Notes under the pieces: generated by a model
The model's input: only the letters and a program-made list of their open reading frames with translations
Told to the model about the DNA's origin: nothing
Database searches by the model: none
Assembly (NCBI GenBank): GCA_000723505.1
Contig: HG934468.1
Location: 1,396,798-1,460,797 of the forward strand
Origin: Mucinivorans hirudinis
GTDB taxonomy: Bacteria > Bacteroidota > Bacteroidia > Bacteroidales > Rikenellaceae
Direction: 5' to 3'
Length of the DNA: 64,000 nucleotides
Shown here: in pieces, positions 33,741-42,120 of the stretch
Layout: each line of letters opens with the position of its first letter
Position numbering within the stretch: position 1 is the stretch's first letter
Translations under genes and position numbers: made by a program

Positions 33741-36686
33741 ATGCAGAACAAAGGCGCATTCAGATTTTTTGCAATCCTGCTTGCCGTAGCTTGCGCATTC
33801 CAGTTATCGTTCACTTTTGTAACGCAGAGCGTGCAGAAGAAGAGCGAGGGAATGTCGGCGGAGCAACAGAGTGCTTATTTGGACTCAATGAAGTCTCAGG
33901 TGGTGTACAACCTCGGTTTCACAAAGTACACTTATGGCGAATGTCTCGAGAGAGAGATTAACCTTGGTCTCGACCTCCGCGGCGGTATGAACGTAACGCT
34001 CGAAATTGCCGTTGAGGACATCGTAAGAGCTCTTGCCGGCTCGAACGCTCAAACTCCCGCTTTCCAAGCAGCAGTTGCCGCAGCCAAAAAGGCACAAGCA
34101 AGCTCTACGGACGACTTTATCACTCTCTTTGCCAATGAGTTCATAAAGGCTAATCCAACAACGACACTTGCGTCGGTATTTGGTACAATGGAGCTTCGCG
34201 ACAAGGTGCTACCTTCATCCACTAACGACGAAGTTATCAAAGTATTGCGCGCAGAGGCAGATGGTGCTATCAACAATTCGTTCAACATCCTATCGCGCCG
34301 TATCGACCGCTTTGGTGTGGTACAGCCCAACATTCAACGTCTCGACCAATCGGGGCGTATCCTTGTTGAGCTTCCCGGCGTGAAAGACCCCGAGCGTGTG
34401 CGTAAACTGTTGCAAGGTACTGCCAACCTCGAGTTCTGGACAACTTACACAGCTGCCGAGATTGCACCTTATATGGTTCAGGCTAACTCGATTGTGACTT
34501 CGATGGCTGCCGATACAACTTCGACAACAACTGTATCGGAAGTTATTGAGCAGACTCCTGACACGGATTCCACCGATAATATCGTGGCATCGCTCACAGC
34601 AACAGACTCAACCAAGGTAGACCCCACACAGAGTTCGCTACTTAGCTACCTCCAAATAAGTCAAGGTGATTCACCCGTTATCGGTATGGCAATGTCTTTC
34701 GACACAACCAAGGTGAACCGCTACCTCAATATGCCTCAGGTACGCGCACTATTCCCCCGCGATGCCAAGTTTATGTGGTCTGTAAAGGGAATCAAGGGCA
34801 ATGCACAAGTGTATGAACTTTACGCAATCAAAGGTACTTCGGATGGACGTGCTCCGCTGGATGGATCGGCAATCGAAAGTGCATCGGGACAACACTCGGA
34901 TATGAGTTCGTCTTCGGAAGTTACGATGAATATGAATGCGGCGGGTGCAAGAACTTGGGCGCGACTTACGGCTGATAATGTAGAAAAGTTTATCGCCGTT
35001 GTCCTCGATGAGACAGTTTATAGCTGTCCACGTGTTAAAAGCGAAATCACAGGCGGACGCTCGCAAATCACCGGCGACTTCTCCCTGCAAGAGGCTAAGG
35101 ACTTGGCAAACGTACTCGAATCGGGTAAATTGCCCGCTCCGGCACGTATCGTACAAGAGGCGATTGTTGGTCCTTCGCTGGGTCAAGAGTCCATCAACTC
35201 GGGTATGACCTCGTTCATTCTAGCATTCGCACTGGTGCTTATCTATATGATTTTCTTCTACAGCCGTGCAGGTCTTGTATCGTCATTCGCACTTATTGCA
35301 AACTTGTTCTTCTTGTTCGGTGTCTTGGTTAGCTTCGGTGCGGTGCTCACGCTGCCCGGTATTGCCGGTATTGTCCTTACGATGGGTATGGCGGTGGATG
35401 CCAACGTTATCATCTTCGAGCGTATCAAAGAGGAACTGAAGGCGGGCAAGGGGCTTTCGCTCTCCGTGAAAGATGGTTTCAAGAATGCCTACTCGGCAAT
35501 TATCGACGGTAATATGACAACACTCATCACCGGTATTGTCCTCTTTATCTTCGGTACGGGTCCCGTGCAAGGTTTCGCAACGACACTTATTATAGGTATC
35601 ATCACCTCATTATTCTGCGCAATCTTTATCACTCGCCTTATTTTCGAACCTATGTTGGAAAAAGGAAAGGATATCAGCTTCAGCAATAAACTAACGCGTA
35701 ACTTCCTAGACAACACAAAATTCGACTTTATCAAGGCACGTAAGATTACCTATATAATTTCGGCTATCGTATTCTCTGTTACAATCATCTCGCTCGCAAC
35801 GCGCGGCTTGCAACAAGGTATCGACTTCACAGGTGGTCGCACATATATTGTACGCTTTGACAAGGATGTTACTGCCAATGAGGTTCGCACGGCGCTGCAA
35901 AATGTCTTTACGGACGACTGTCTTGTTAAACAGTTCGGTACCAAGGAGCAGATGCAGATGTCCATCACGACTCAGTATAAATATAACGATGATGACCCGG
36001 GCGTAACCAACGAAATCAACGTTATGATGTACAACGCGTTGAAGTCTTTCTACAATGGTAATATCTCGGAGTCGGACTTCACCACAACCGTTGCCAACCC
36101 TCTGGGTATAATCTCTTCACAGAAGGTTAATGCCTCCATAGCTCACGATATTGTTATCAACTCATACATCGCCGTATTCTTCGCGCTCATTATGATTGGT
36201 CTCTATATCGCGTTGCGCTTCCGCAAATGGCAATATGGTATGGGTGGTATCATATCGTTGTTACACGATGCGGTGATTACAATCGGTGTATTCTCGCTGT
36301 TCTATACCGTTATGCCGTTCAATATGTCGGTAGACCAGTCGTTCATTGCGGCGATTCTGACAATCATCGGTTACTCAATCAACGACACCGTGATTATCTT
36401 TGACCGTATCCGCGAGAATATCCACAACCATCCTCGCCGCACGCTCAAAGAGAATATGAACAATGCGATGAACCAAACTCTGGCACGTACGGTGAATACT
36501 GCCGGTACTACTATCGTGGTGCTTTTGGCAATCTTCATCTTCGGTGGTGAGGTTATCCGTGGCTTCATATTTGCGTTGTTGTTCGGTGTGTTTATCGGTA
36601 CATTCTCCTCTATATTTGTGGCTACACCGGTGGCTTACGACTTTATGATGAGAAAACTCAAAAAAGAGGAGGCTGCTAAGAAGTAG
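33741..36686 (+). CDS. secDF: SecDF fused protein-export membrane protein
   Basis: 981 aa fusion of SecD and SecF, the usual Bacteroidetes form. The SecD half has LGLDLRGGMNVTLEI and the P1 periplasmic domain with NILSRRIDRFGVVQPNIQRL, then six helices with GMAVDANVIIFERIKEEL. The SecF half has QQGIDFTGGRTYIV and IIGYSINDTVIIFDRIREN. It uses the proton or Na+ gradient to pull proteins out of SecYEG. The SecD domain carries a Ser/Thr-rich insertion (roughly residues 250-300). Confidence 0.97.
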   Translation: MQNKGAFRFFAILLAVACAFQLSFTFVTQSVQKKSEGMSAEQQSAYLDSMKSQVVYNLGFTKYTYGECLEREINLGLDLRGGMNVTLEIAVEDIVRALAGSNAQTPAFQAAVAAAKKAQASSTDDFITLFANEFIKANPTTTLASVFGTMELRDKVLPSSTNDEVIKVLRAEADGAINNSFNILSRRIDRFGVVQPNIQRLDQSGRILVELPGVKDPERVRKLLQGTANLEFWTTYTAAEIAPYMVQANSIVTSMAADTTSTTTVSEVIEQTPDTDSTDNIVASLTATDSTKVDPTQSSLLSYLQISQGDSPVIGMAMSFDTTKVNRYLNMPQVRALFPRDAKFMWSVKGIKGNAQVYELYAIKGTSDGRAPLDGSAIESASGQHSDMSSSSEVTMNMNAAGARTWARLTADNVEKFIAVVLDETVYSCPRVKSEITGGRSQITGDFSLQEAKDLANVLESGKLPAPARIVQEAIVGPSLGQESINSGMTSFILAFALVLIYMIFFYSRAGLVSSFALIANLFFLFGVLVSFGAVLTLPGIAGIVLTMGMAVDANVIIFERIKEELKAGKGLSLSVKDGFKNAYSAIIDGNMTTLITGIVLFIFGTGPVQGFATTLIIGIITSLFCAIFITRLIFEPMLEKGKDISFSNKLTRNFLDNTKFDFIKARKITYIISAIVFSVTIISLATRGLQQGIDFTGGRTYIVRFDKDVTANEVRTALQNVFTDDCLVKQFGTKEQMQMSITTQYKYNDDDPGVTNEINVMMYNALKSFYNGNISESDFTTTVANPLGIISSQKVNASIAHDIVINSYIAVFFALIMIGLYIALRFRKWQYGMGGIISLLHDAVITIGVFSLFYTVMPFNMSVDQSFIAAILTIIGYSINDTVIIFDRIRENIHNHPRRTLKENMNNAMNQTLARTVNTAGTTIVVLLAIFIFGGEVIRGFIFALLFGVFIGTFSSIFVATPVAYDFMMRKLKKEEAAKK

Positions 36687-36906
36687 AATCAGTTTTTTAG
36701 CGTAACACGCTGTTAATCAAATGGGGCATATTGGCAAAAACAGCAAATCCTACATAGGAGACTGCATAAAAGGTGTCTGAAGACCAGTGTTTAGAACCGC
36801 AAGGATAGAGCAATAATATCCAAATACAATAATCCTATTCAGACTCTTTTTAGAGGAAATATCATTATAAGAAGAGTTCGACCATTATGTAGCCTACCTA
36901 AAAAAC
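36687..36906 (+). other. Non-coding gap after secDF, possible structured RNA
   Basis: 220 bases without a credible frame, ending in a very strong terminator. Short complementary blocks are spaced through it: GCTGTT/AACAGC early, GTCTGAA/TTCAGAC across a 60-base interior, and a local CTCTTTTTAGAG hairpin. It may be a long 3' UTR of secDF or a separate small RNA. No promoter is evident and no known RNA family was recognised. Confidence 0.25.
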
Positions 36907-36960
36907 TACACCGGAACATTTACCGCTATTATACGGGGAATGTTCCGGTGTTCTTTTTTT
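36903..36960. terminator. Strong bidirectional intrinsic terminator
   Basis: ACACCGGAACATT (36907-36919) and AATGTTCCGGTGT (36938-36950) form a perfect 13-bp stem with an 18-base loop. TTCTTTTTTT follows on plus and AGTTTTTT on minus, so it serves both secDF and the convergent glycosyltransferase genes. Confidence 0.92.
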
Positions 36961-37016
36961 GATTATCAACCAATATGCAATATCGCTATTCTGGGTCGGC
37001 TGATTGATGGAAAATG

Positions 37017-37961
37017 CTATCCCAGCTTTGACGCAGTATGTATGGGAATTTTGAAGAGCAACTCGAAGACCCACCTCCGCCTCATTGGCAGCAGCAGGCT
37101 CATCGCGCCGGTGAGCGGTGGCAAAACATCTCGGTTGCAATACATTTTGCAGACACCGGTGGCAAATAGTTTTCGTAGAATTTCTTTGCGGTAATTCTTT
37201 GGAAAATCTGTTATGTAAATATTTTTAATCAGCGTAAGCGCCACGTAAACAGCCTTGTGCTGCTGGTTTTTGTCGGGGTTCGAGGCACAGATTCGTTCCG
37301 TAATTTTCAGCAGGGATTCGATTTTTGCTTCGCTATATCGGCTCATCATCGTCGAGCCTTGGCGCACATAGCGGATATAAACCGGCTTTTCTATGACCTT
37401 GATGGTCTGCACACGGCGGTATGCCTCCATTATCCAGAGCTCGTCCTCGAAATATATCTGCTCGTCGAAACGAATATCCTTCAAGCGACTGTTAAAAAGT
37501 TTGGCTGTAACGTTTGAAAAATTGAGCTTGTCGAAATTTCGTGCTACCTCCATCGCCGAAGAGTATCGCCCCTTGCTGTGGGATTGAATAACCGTTCTAT
37601 CCTCATACACAGTCTTAAACGCCCCCTCCACCCAATCTACATCCTCCTCAGCTGCCGCCACCAGCATATCTTGCAAAGCACCCTCAGCCAGTTCGTCGTC
37701 CGAGTCCAGAAAGAAGAACCATTCGCCTGTCATCACCTCCATCCCGACATTTCGCGCGGCAGCCTGCCGGCGATTTTGGGGCTGGCATATCAACCTCACC
37801 CGCTCACCATAGCCTCTGACAATCTCTCGCGAGGAGTCGGTGCTGCAATCGTCCACAACGATTATCTGAGCATCAACACCCTGCCCCAGAACCGAGTCAA
37901 TGCAACGACCAATATACTCAGCCGTGTTGTAGAGGGGAATTATAACGCTGATTTTCTCCAT
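37017..37961 (-). CDS. Glycosyltransferase family 2 (first of a tandem pair)
   Basis: 314 aa from the ATG at 37961 (MEKISVIIPLYN); an ATG at 37973 is also possible. GT-A fold motifs are clear: SVIIPLYNTAEYIGRCIDSVL, VVDDCSTDSS, ARNVGM and FFLDSDDEL with the metal-binding D-S-D. It transfers a nucleotide-activated sugar, probably to surface polysaccharide. It overlaps the upstream paralogue by 22 bases, so they are translationally coupled. Sugar and acceptor are unknown. Confidence 0.92.
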   Translation of the reverse strand: MEKISVIIPLYNTAEYIGRCIDSVLGQGVDAQIIVVDDCSTDSSREIVRGYGERVRLICQPQNRRQAAARNVGMEVMTGEWFFFLDSDDELAEGALQDMLVAAAEEDVDWVEGAFKTVYEDRTVIQSHSKGRYSSAMEVARNFDKLNFSNVTAKLFNSRLKDIRFDEQIYFEDELWIMEAYRRVQTIKVIEKPVYIRYVRQGSTMMSRYSEAKIESLLKITERICASNPDKNQQHKAVYVALTLIKNIYITDFPKNYRKEILRKLFATGVCKMYCNRDVLPPLTGAMSLLLPMRRRWVFELLFKIPIHTASKLG

Positions 37962-38917
37962 TTTTTGTAGCATAAGGCGAAGATTCGTATCGCGAAATCG
38001 GGTAGGTGGCGCATTCGGTAAATCGCGCGGGTGAAGGGTGGTAGCGTTGCCAAATCTTCGTGCATATCGATAGCCGCACCAAGTCTGAGTCGCGTCTCCC
38101 TCCTAAACTGAGCCGTGAAATCGCACACATACAAATCACGTAGTAAGCGTGGCACGCGGTTCGCCACAACTTTTCTGAGATTAACGTCCAAACCTTTCTC
38201 AGACAGCATATCCACAAAGCGCGAACCCCAAATCACCCCGGCAGGGCTGAAAACCTGTTTACTATTGGAGAGCGATGAGCAACGAACCAAATAGTTGTAT
38301 GTTATATCGCTTATTGTAACTATATTACACACACGATAGTAGGCGCAATGTTTCCAAATCAAATCCTCCCACACTGCCCCATCCCAAAATTGTATATCTA
38401 TCAATCGGCGGTTTATCAAGCAGTTATGCACCAGCTTAAATTCACTCTGTTCATACCCTGCCACTATTTGCTCGCGAGTGGTGAAGTGAGAATTTACGAA
38501 CTGTTTAAGCAGCACCTGCTCCCCTTGTTCATCCACAAAGCGATAGCTCCCCTGTACCCAATCAACCTCGGGCGAACAATTTTTATACAGTGTTTGTAGA
38601 GCACCGGTTTCTAACCAATCATCGCCGTCAATCAACAAAAACCACTCGCCCCGTGCCGCCGCCATTCCCGTGTTACGCGCTGCCGAAATGCCGCGATTCT
38701 CGTCGTGCCTTATCACTCTGACCCTCTCATCTCTAGCCGCATACTCCTCCAACTTTTCGAGAGTATTGTCCGTGGGCGAGGCATCGTCCACGGCTATTAA
38801 TTCAAAATCGACCCCCTGCTGAGCGAGAATCGACCCAAGGCACTTATCCACGTAAGCCGCCGAGTTGTAAAAAATTGCTATTATGCTGATTGTTGGCATA
38901 GTATATTGTGGCGTCAT
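37940..38917 (-). CDS. Glycosyltransferase family 2 (second of a tandem pair)
   Basis: 325 aa from 38917, or 319 from the internal Met at 38899 (MPTISIIAIFYNS). It shows SIIAIFYNSAAYVDKCLGSIL, AVDDASPTDNT, ISAARNTGMAAA and FLLIDGDDWL, the GT2 nucleotide and metal sites. It shares layout and wording with the neighbour (GEWF, DWV-GS/A-F/Y), so the pair probably arose by duplication. Part of the surface glycan cluster with FkbM and GtrA. Confidence 0.92.
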   Translation of the reverse strand: MTPQYTMPTISIIAIFYNSAAYVDKCLGSILAQQGVDFELIAVDDASPTDNTLEKLEEYAARDERVRVIRHDENRGISAARNTGMAAARGEWFLLIDGDDWLETGALQTLYKNCSPEVDWVQGSYRFVDEQGEQVLLKQFVNSHFTTREQIVAGYEQSEFKLVHNCLINRRLIDIQFWDGAVWEDLIWKHCAYYRVCNIVTISDITYNYLVRCSSLSNSKQVFSPAGVIWGSRFVDMLSEKGLDVNLRKVVANRVPRLLRDLYVCDFTAQFRRETRLRLGAAIDMHEDLATLPPFTRAIYRMRHLPDFAIRIFALCYKKWRKSAL

Positions 38918-38961
38918 CGAGTTGCAGTTGCGGGGAAAGTCGCAACGACATTAAAGGTTCT

Positions 38962-39867
38962 TCACACCTTTGCAAAAATCTTTTTCGGAGTATGATAAAT
39001 CTTATAGGCGGGATTTGCTTTCAAAATCAAGCCCTCAATAACCTCGGGGTCGTCCGGTAGGTGGTAGGTGCAAATTGCCAATCGCGGCGCAAATTTTTTG
39101 AGAGTCTCTTGCGCACCTTTCAGCATCAGTCGCTCTGCCCCCTCAACATCTGCCTTAATAAAGTCCACACGGTCAATGCCATTGCGCCCCACCCACTCAT
39201 CAACACTCACGCACCGCACACTCTCGCACCGTCCGCCCCGCTCAATGACAAAACTTGCAGCCGCACCCCCCTCCACAAACATCTTCACCGTGCACTCACA
39301 CTCACTCACCCCCAATGGCTCTATAATAACTTTATCTGTTATATTATTCAATTCCAAATTCCTACGTAGCTTCTCAGCCGAGGCTGCCACCGGCTCGAAA
39401 GCGTAAATCTTCGCCGCCCCCATTCGTGCCGCCATCACAGAAAATAGCCCCATATTTGCCCCTGCATCAATGACCGTATCACCCTCTTTTATAGCAACCT
39501 CCTCCGTTTGATAACAGCCATCCGCAATGTTCCATCCCAAAATCAGAGAAAGCAACCTATCTGTCTCAACCCTCTTCTCATCCACAAAAATATCGGCGTA
39601 CTCCATCGCCAAACTCTTATCGGCAACGAAACTCAACCCGTCAAATTCTATAATATTATCTCCGTAATGCTCGGCAATCAACTCATTTACAAAGTTATGC
39701 CACTCACCCTGAAATAGCCAATATTTGCGGCGCAGTTTTGCCAATACCTCGCAGGCAAAAATGGGGTCGGAGTTATCCTCGCGGATATATCGTTTAATAT
39801 CTCGTATAGCCCTGTTCAACTCACTATCAGAGCTTAGACGCATCATCAATGTTTTTTTCAGATTCAT
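38962..39867 (-). CDS. FkbM-family methyltransferase
   Basis: 301 aa from the ATG at 39867. A frame to 40038 exists but would run through the divergent gtrA gene, so the shorter start is used. The SAM-binding motif IDAGANMGLFSVMAARMGA, FEPVAASAEKLRRNLELN and the FkbM-typical SVDEWV...DFIKADVEGAERLMLKGAQ are present. It O-methylates a sugar or hydroxyl group, most likely in a surface polysaccharide given the GT2 neighbours. The start codon is only 22 bases from that of gtrA on the other strand. Confidence 0.9.
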   Translation of the reverse strand: MNLKKTLMMRLSSDSELNRAIRDIKRYIREDNSDPIFACEVLAKLRRKYWLFQGEWHNFVNELIAEHYGDNIIEFDGLSFVADKSLAMEYADIFVDEKRVETDRLLSLILGWNIADGCYQTEEVAIKEGDTVIDAGANMGLFSVMAARMGAAKIYAFEPVAASAEKLRRNLELNNITDKVIIEPLGVSECECTVKMFVEGGAAASFVIERGGRCESVRCVSVDEWVGRNGIDRVDFIKADVEGAERLMLKGAQETLKKFAPRLAICTYHLPDDPEVIEGLILKANPAYKIYHTPKKIFAKV

Positions 39868-39877
39868 TTTTCTTTTA

Positions 39878-39885
39878 TAACTTTG
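39878..39885 (+). promoter_or_regulatory. Predicted -7 element of gtrA-like gene (leaderless)
   Basis: TAACTTTG matches TAnnTTTG; TTTT lies exactly 19 bases upstream as a near -33. Only four bases separate the box from the GTG start codon, so the transcript is expected to begin at or next to that codon. Confidence 0.6.
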
Positions 39886-39889
39886 CCCC

Positions 39890-40312
39890 GTGAAATTGTC
39901 AATTACAAAATTTGTACGCTTCGGCTTGGTGGGTACTACGGGTTTTCTCGTAGACTTCTCGATGACGTGGCTATGGTTAAGCCTCATCGGAATCAATGAG
40001 TATGCAGCCAACACAATCGGCTTTACCGTGGCAGCCACAACAAACTATATCCTCAACCGCCGCTTCACCTGGCGCAGCAAAAACCCCAACATCCGCCGCG
40101 AATACCTGCGATTCTTAGCCGTATCCCTCGCCGGACTTGGCATCAACAGTTTAGTTATCTACCTCTTCCAGCTCCTGCTGAGCGACTTTGCAATAAACTT
40201 TGCGGGTGTGCAGCTCCAAGGCTTTTGGTTGGCAAAAATCATTGCTACGGGCGTAGTACTACTCTGGAACTTCTTTGCCAATAATTTCTTTACTTTTCGG
40301 GTGAGAGGCTAA
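39890..40312 (+). CDS. GtrA-family membrane protein (polyprenyl-linked sugar flippase-like)
   Basis: 140 aa with a GTG start and four membrane helices. The family signature is seen in FVRFGLVGTTGFLVDFSMTWLWL, ATTNYILNRRFTWRS and WNFFANNFFTFR. GtrA proteins move or assist polyprenyl-phosphate-linked sugars across the inner membrane in O-antigen or wall glycosylation. It is divergent from FkbM and appears to be transcribed without a leader. Confidence 0.93.
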   Translation: MKLSITKFVRFGLVGTTGFLVDFSMTWLWLSLIGINEYAANTIGFTVAATTNYILNRRFTWRSKNPNIRREYLRFLAVSLAGLGINSLVIYLFQLLLSDFAINFAGVQLQGFWLAKIIATGVVLLWNFFANNFFTFRVRG

Positions 40313-40367
40313 TCAGAGGGTCGGGAGGAGAGTGGGGCTTTATGAGTTTTGGGTGGCCAATGGGGGG

Positions 40368-41261
40368 CTATAATTCTATCTTGTAGAGTCGACTTTCCAC
40401 CAAATCGGGTAGGTATAGGAAGCCGTCCTTGATTGATATGTCGGCGGGTCCGCTCAAATCGAAACCTATGTCAATAAGTTGGTACTTTTCGCTGCCGTCC
40501 ACCTTCCATTTATAGAGTGCCCCTTTACCCTTTGCGCCGCCTATCCACGAGGTGAAATATAGCGTCTCGCCATCCTCGCTCAATGCAATGCCATCGTACA
40601 TACCCATTGGCAGATTCGGAATTAACTTCTCTGCCTGTGGTTGCGCCGCCGTCAAATCAATGGAATAAATCACATTGCTCTCGTCCGGTTTTCCACTCGG
40701 ATTATAGGATGCCACATAGAGCATATTGCCATTAACAACCATACCATTAGCTCCCGTAACGCTACCCAGCAGTTGCGGCTTACCGATGCTGCCCTTGGGC
40801 GCATTGATGCCGTAAATATTGCCCGTATTGGTGACCGACACTATCACCAAATCGCCGATATTGGTAATATCATTAACAAACGCCTCACCCGCGGGCATCT
40901 CCACAACCGTTGGTGTTGAGTAGTTCACCCGCTCCAGGTCATAAACCACAACCTTATTAACGTCAGCAATAAACAAGCGGTTATTCACCACTCGCATCCC
41001 TTTGGGAGCAGAGAGGTAGCCGTCGTTCTTGATAAAAATCTTACGAAAACCCTCCTCGTCAAAAGCTGCTATATAGCCCTTGCCCTTGTTATTGAGCGGG
41101 TCTAACTCGTCACAGCCGAAGTTGCTAACAAGCATCATACCCTTGTAGGGTGTTGTCCCCTCGCAGAATTTCAGGTTTTCGGTGAACACATCCACGTTGG
41201 GTTGCGCCCCGGCTATGGCAACTGTTGCCAGCAAGGCGAAAAGAAGTAGTGACTTTTTCAT
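40368..41261 (-). CDS. Secreted SMP-30/gluconolactonase-like beta-propeller protein
   Basis: 297 aa with a signal peptide (LLLFALLATVAIAGA). Repeating propeller blades are visible (KGMRVVNNRLFIADVNKVVVYDL, ANGMVVNGNMLYVASYN, DGIALSEDGETLYFTSW, PADISIKDGFLYLPDL). This fits SMP-30/NHL-like six-blade propellers, but no catalytic metal site could be assigned. It may bind or hydrolyse a small ligand in the periplasm. Its ATG overlaps the thyA stop codon by one base, which is an odd operon partner. Confidence 0.75.
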   Translation of the reverse strand: MKKSLLLFALLATVAIAGAQPNVDVFTENLKFCEGTTPYKGMMLVSNFGCDELDPLNNKGKGYIAAFDEEGFRKIFIKNDGYLSAPKGMRVVNNRLFIADVNKVVVYDLERVNYSTPTVVEMPAGEAFVNDITNIGDLVIVSVTNTGNIYGINAPKGSIGKPQLLGSVTGANGMVVNGNMLYVASYNPSGKPDESNVIYSIDLTAAQPQAEKLIPNLPMGMYDGIALSEDGETLYFTSWIGGAKGKGALYKWKVDGSEKYQLIDIGFDLSGPADISIKDGFLYLPDLVESRLYKIEL

Positions 41262-42055
41262 TATATTGCTATTGGTGCTTTAATTGCAGGATAAGGGTCG
41301 TAGTTTTCCAAGAGAAAATCTTCGTACTTAAAATCAAAAATAGACCGTACACCGGGGTTGATTTTCATTGTCGGTAGCGGGCGGGGCGCACGACTCAACT
41401 GCTCCTCGACCTGCTCGAAATGGTTGCTATATATATGCACATCGCCAAGGGTGTGGATAAACTCACCTGCCTCCAATCCTACCACCTGCGCCATCATCAT
41501 CGTGAGCAGAGCATAAGATGCTACATTGAAGGGTACACCCAAAAAGAGGTCTGCCGAGCGTTGATAGAGCTGGCACGAGAGTTTTCCGCCCGCAACGTAA
41601 AATTGGAACAGGCAGTGACACGGCGGCAACGCCATATTGTCAATGTCAGCCACATTCCACGCCGAGACAATGTGGCGGCGCGAATCGGGATTTTTTGTGA
41701 GCGACTCGACAACTTGTTTTATCTGGTCTATATGCTCTCCCTTTGGCGTACCCCAGCTGCGCCACTGATAGCCGTAGACGTGCCCCAAATCACCATTCTC
41801 ATCTGCCCATTCGTCCCAAATGGTAACGCCGTTTTCTCTCAAAAATTTGATATTTGTATCCCCCTTCAAGAACCAAAGCAGCTCATAGATGATTGACTTG
41901 AGGTGGAGTTTTTTTGTGGTCAAACACGGAAAACCCTCAGAGAGGTCAAAGCGCATCTGATGCCCGAAGAGGCTGCGTGTACCGGTTCCTGTGCGGTCTG
42001 ATTTGTCCGAACCCTCGCGGTAGACTTTATCTAACAATTCTAAATATTGTATCAT
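41261..42055 (-). CDS. thyA: Thymidylate synthase
   Basis: 264 aa, identical length to the E. coli enzyme. The catalytic cysteine is Cys146 in [12 protein letters not shown], the dUMP phosphate arginines are in [11 protein letters not shown] and [10 protein letters not shown], and [11 protein letters not shown] is the folate/dUMP site. It makes dTMP from dUMP using methylene-tetrahydrofolate. Its predicted promoter is so close that the mRNA may be leaderless. Confidence 0.98.
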   Translation of the reverse strand: MIQYLELLDKVYREGSDKSDRTGTGTRSLFGHQMRFDLSEGFPCLTTKKLHLKSIIYELLWFLKGDTNIKFLRENGVTIWDEWADENGDLGHVYGYQWRSWGTPKGEHIDQIKQVVESLTKNPDSRRHIVSAWNVADIDNMALPPCHCLFQFYVAGGKLSCQLYQRSADLFLGVPFNVASYALLTMMMAQVVGLEAGEFIHTLGDVHIYSNHFEQVEEQLSRAPRPLPTMKINPGVRSIFDFKYEDFLLENYDPYPAIKAPIAI

Positions 42056-42062
42056 AACAGAG

Positions 42063-42070
42063 CAAAGATA
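42063..42070 (-). promoter_or_regulatory. Predicted -7 element of thyA (leaderless)
   Basis: TATCTTTG on the minus strand matches TAnnTTTG and ends seven bases before the thyA ATG, so transcription should start at or within a few bases of the start codon. Confidence 0.55.
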
Positions 42071-42083
42071 ACAAAATTTTTAT

Positions 42084-42091
42084 TAATTTTG
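42084..42091 (+). promoter_or_regulatory. Predicted -7 element of the DPP-IV-type peptidase gene
   Basis: TAATTTTG matches TAnnTTTG, 29 bases before the ATG at 42121. No clear -33. Confidence 0.5.
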
Positions 42092-42120
42092 AAAATTGAT
42101 TTATACACACCAACAACGAT

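Noticed and set aside
39868-40038. N-terminal extension of the FkbM methyltransferase
   Set aside because: It would overlap the divergent gtrA gene and its promoter; the FkbM-like protein is complete from 39867.
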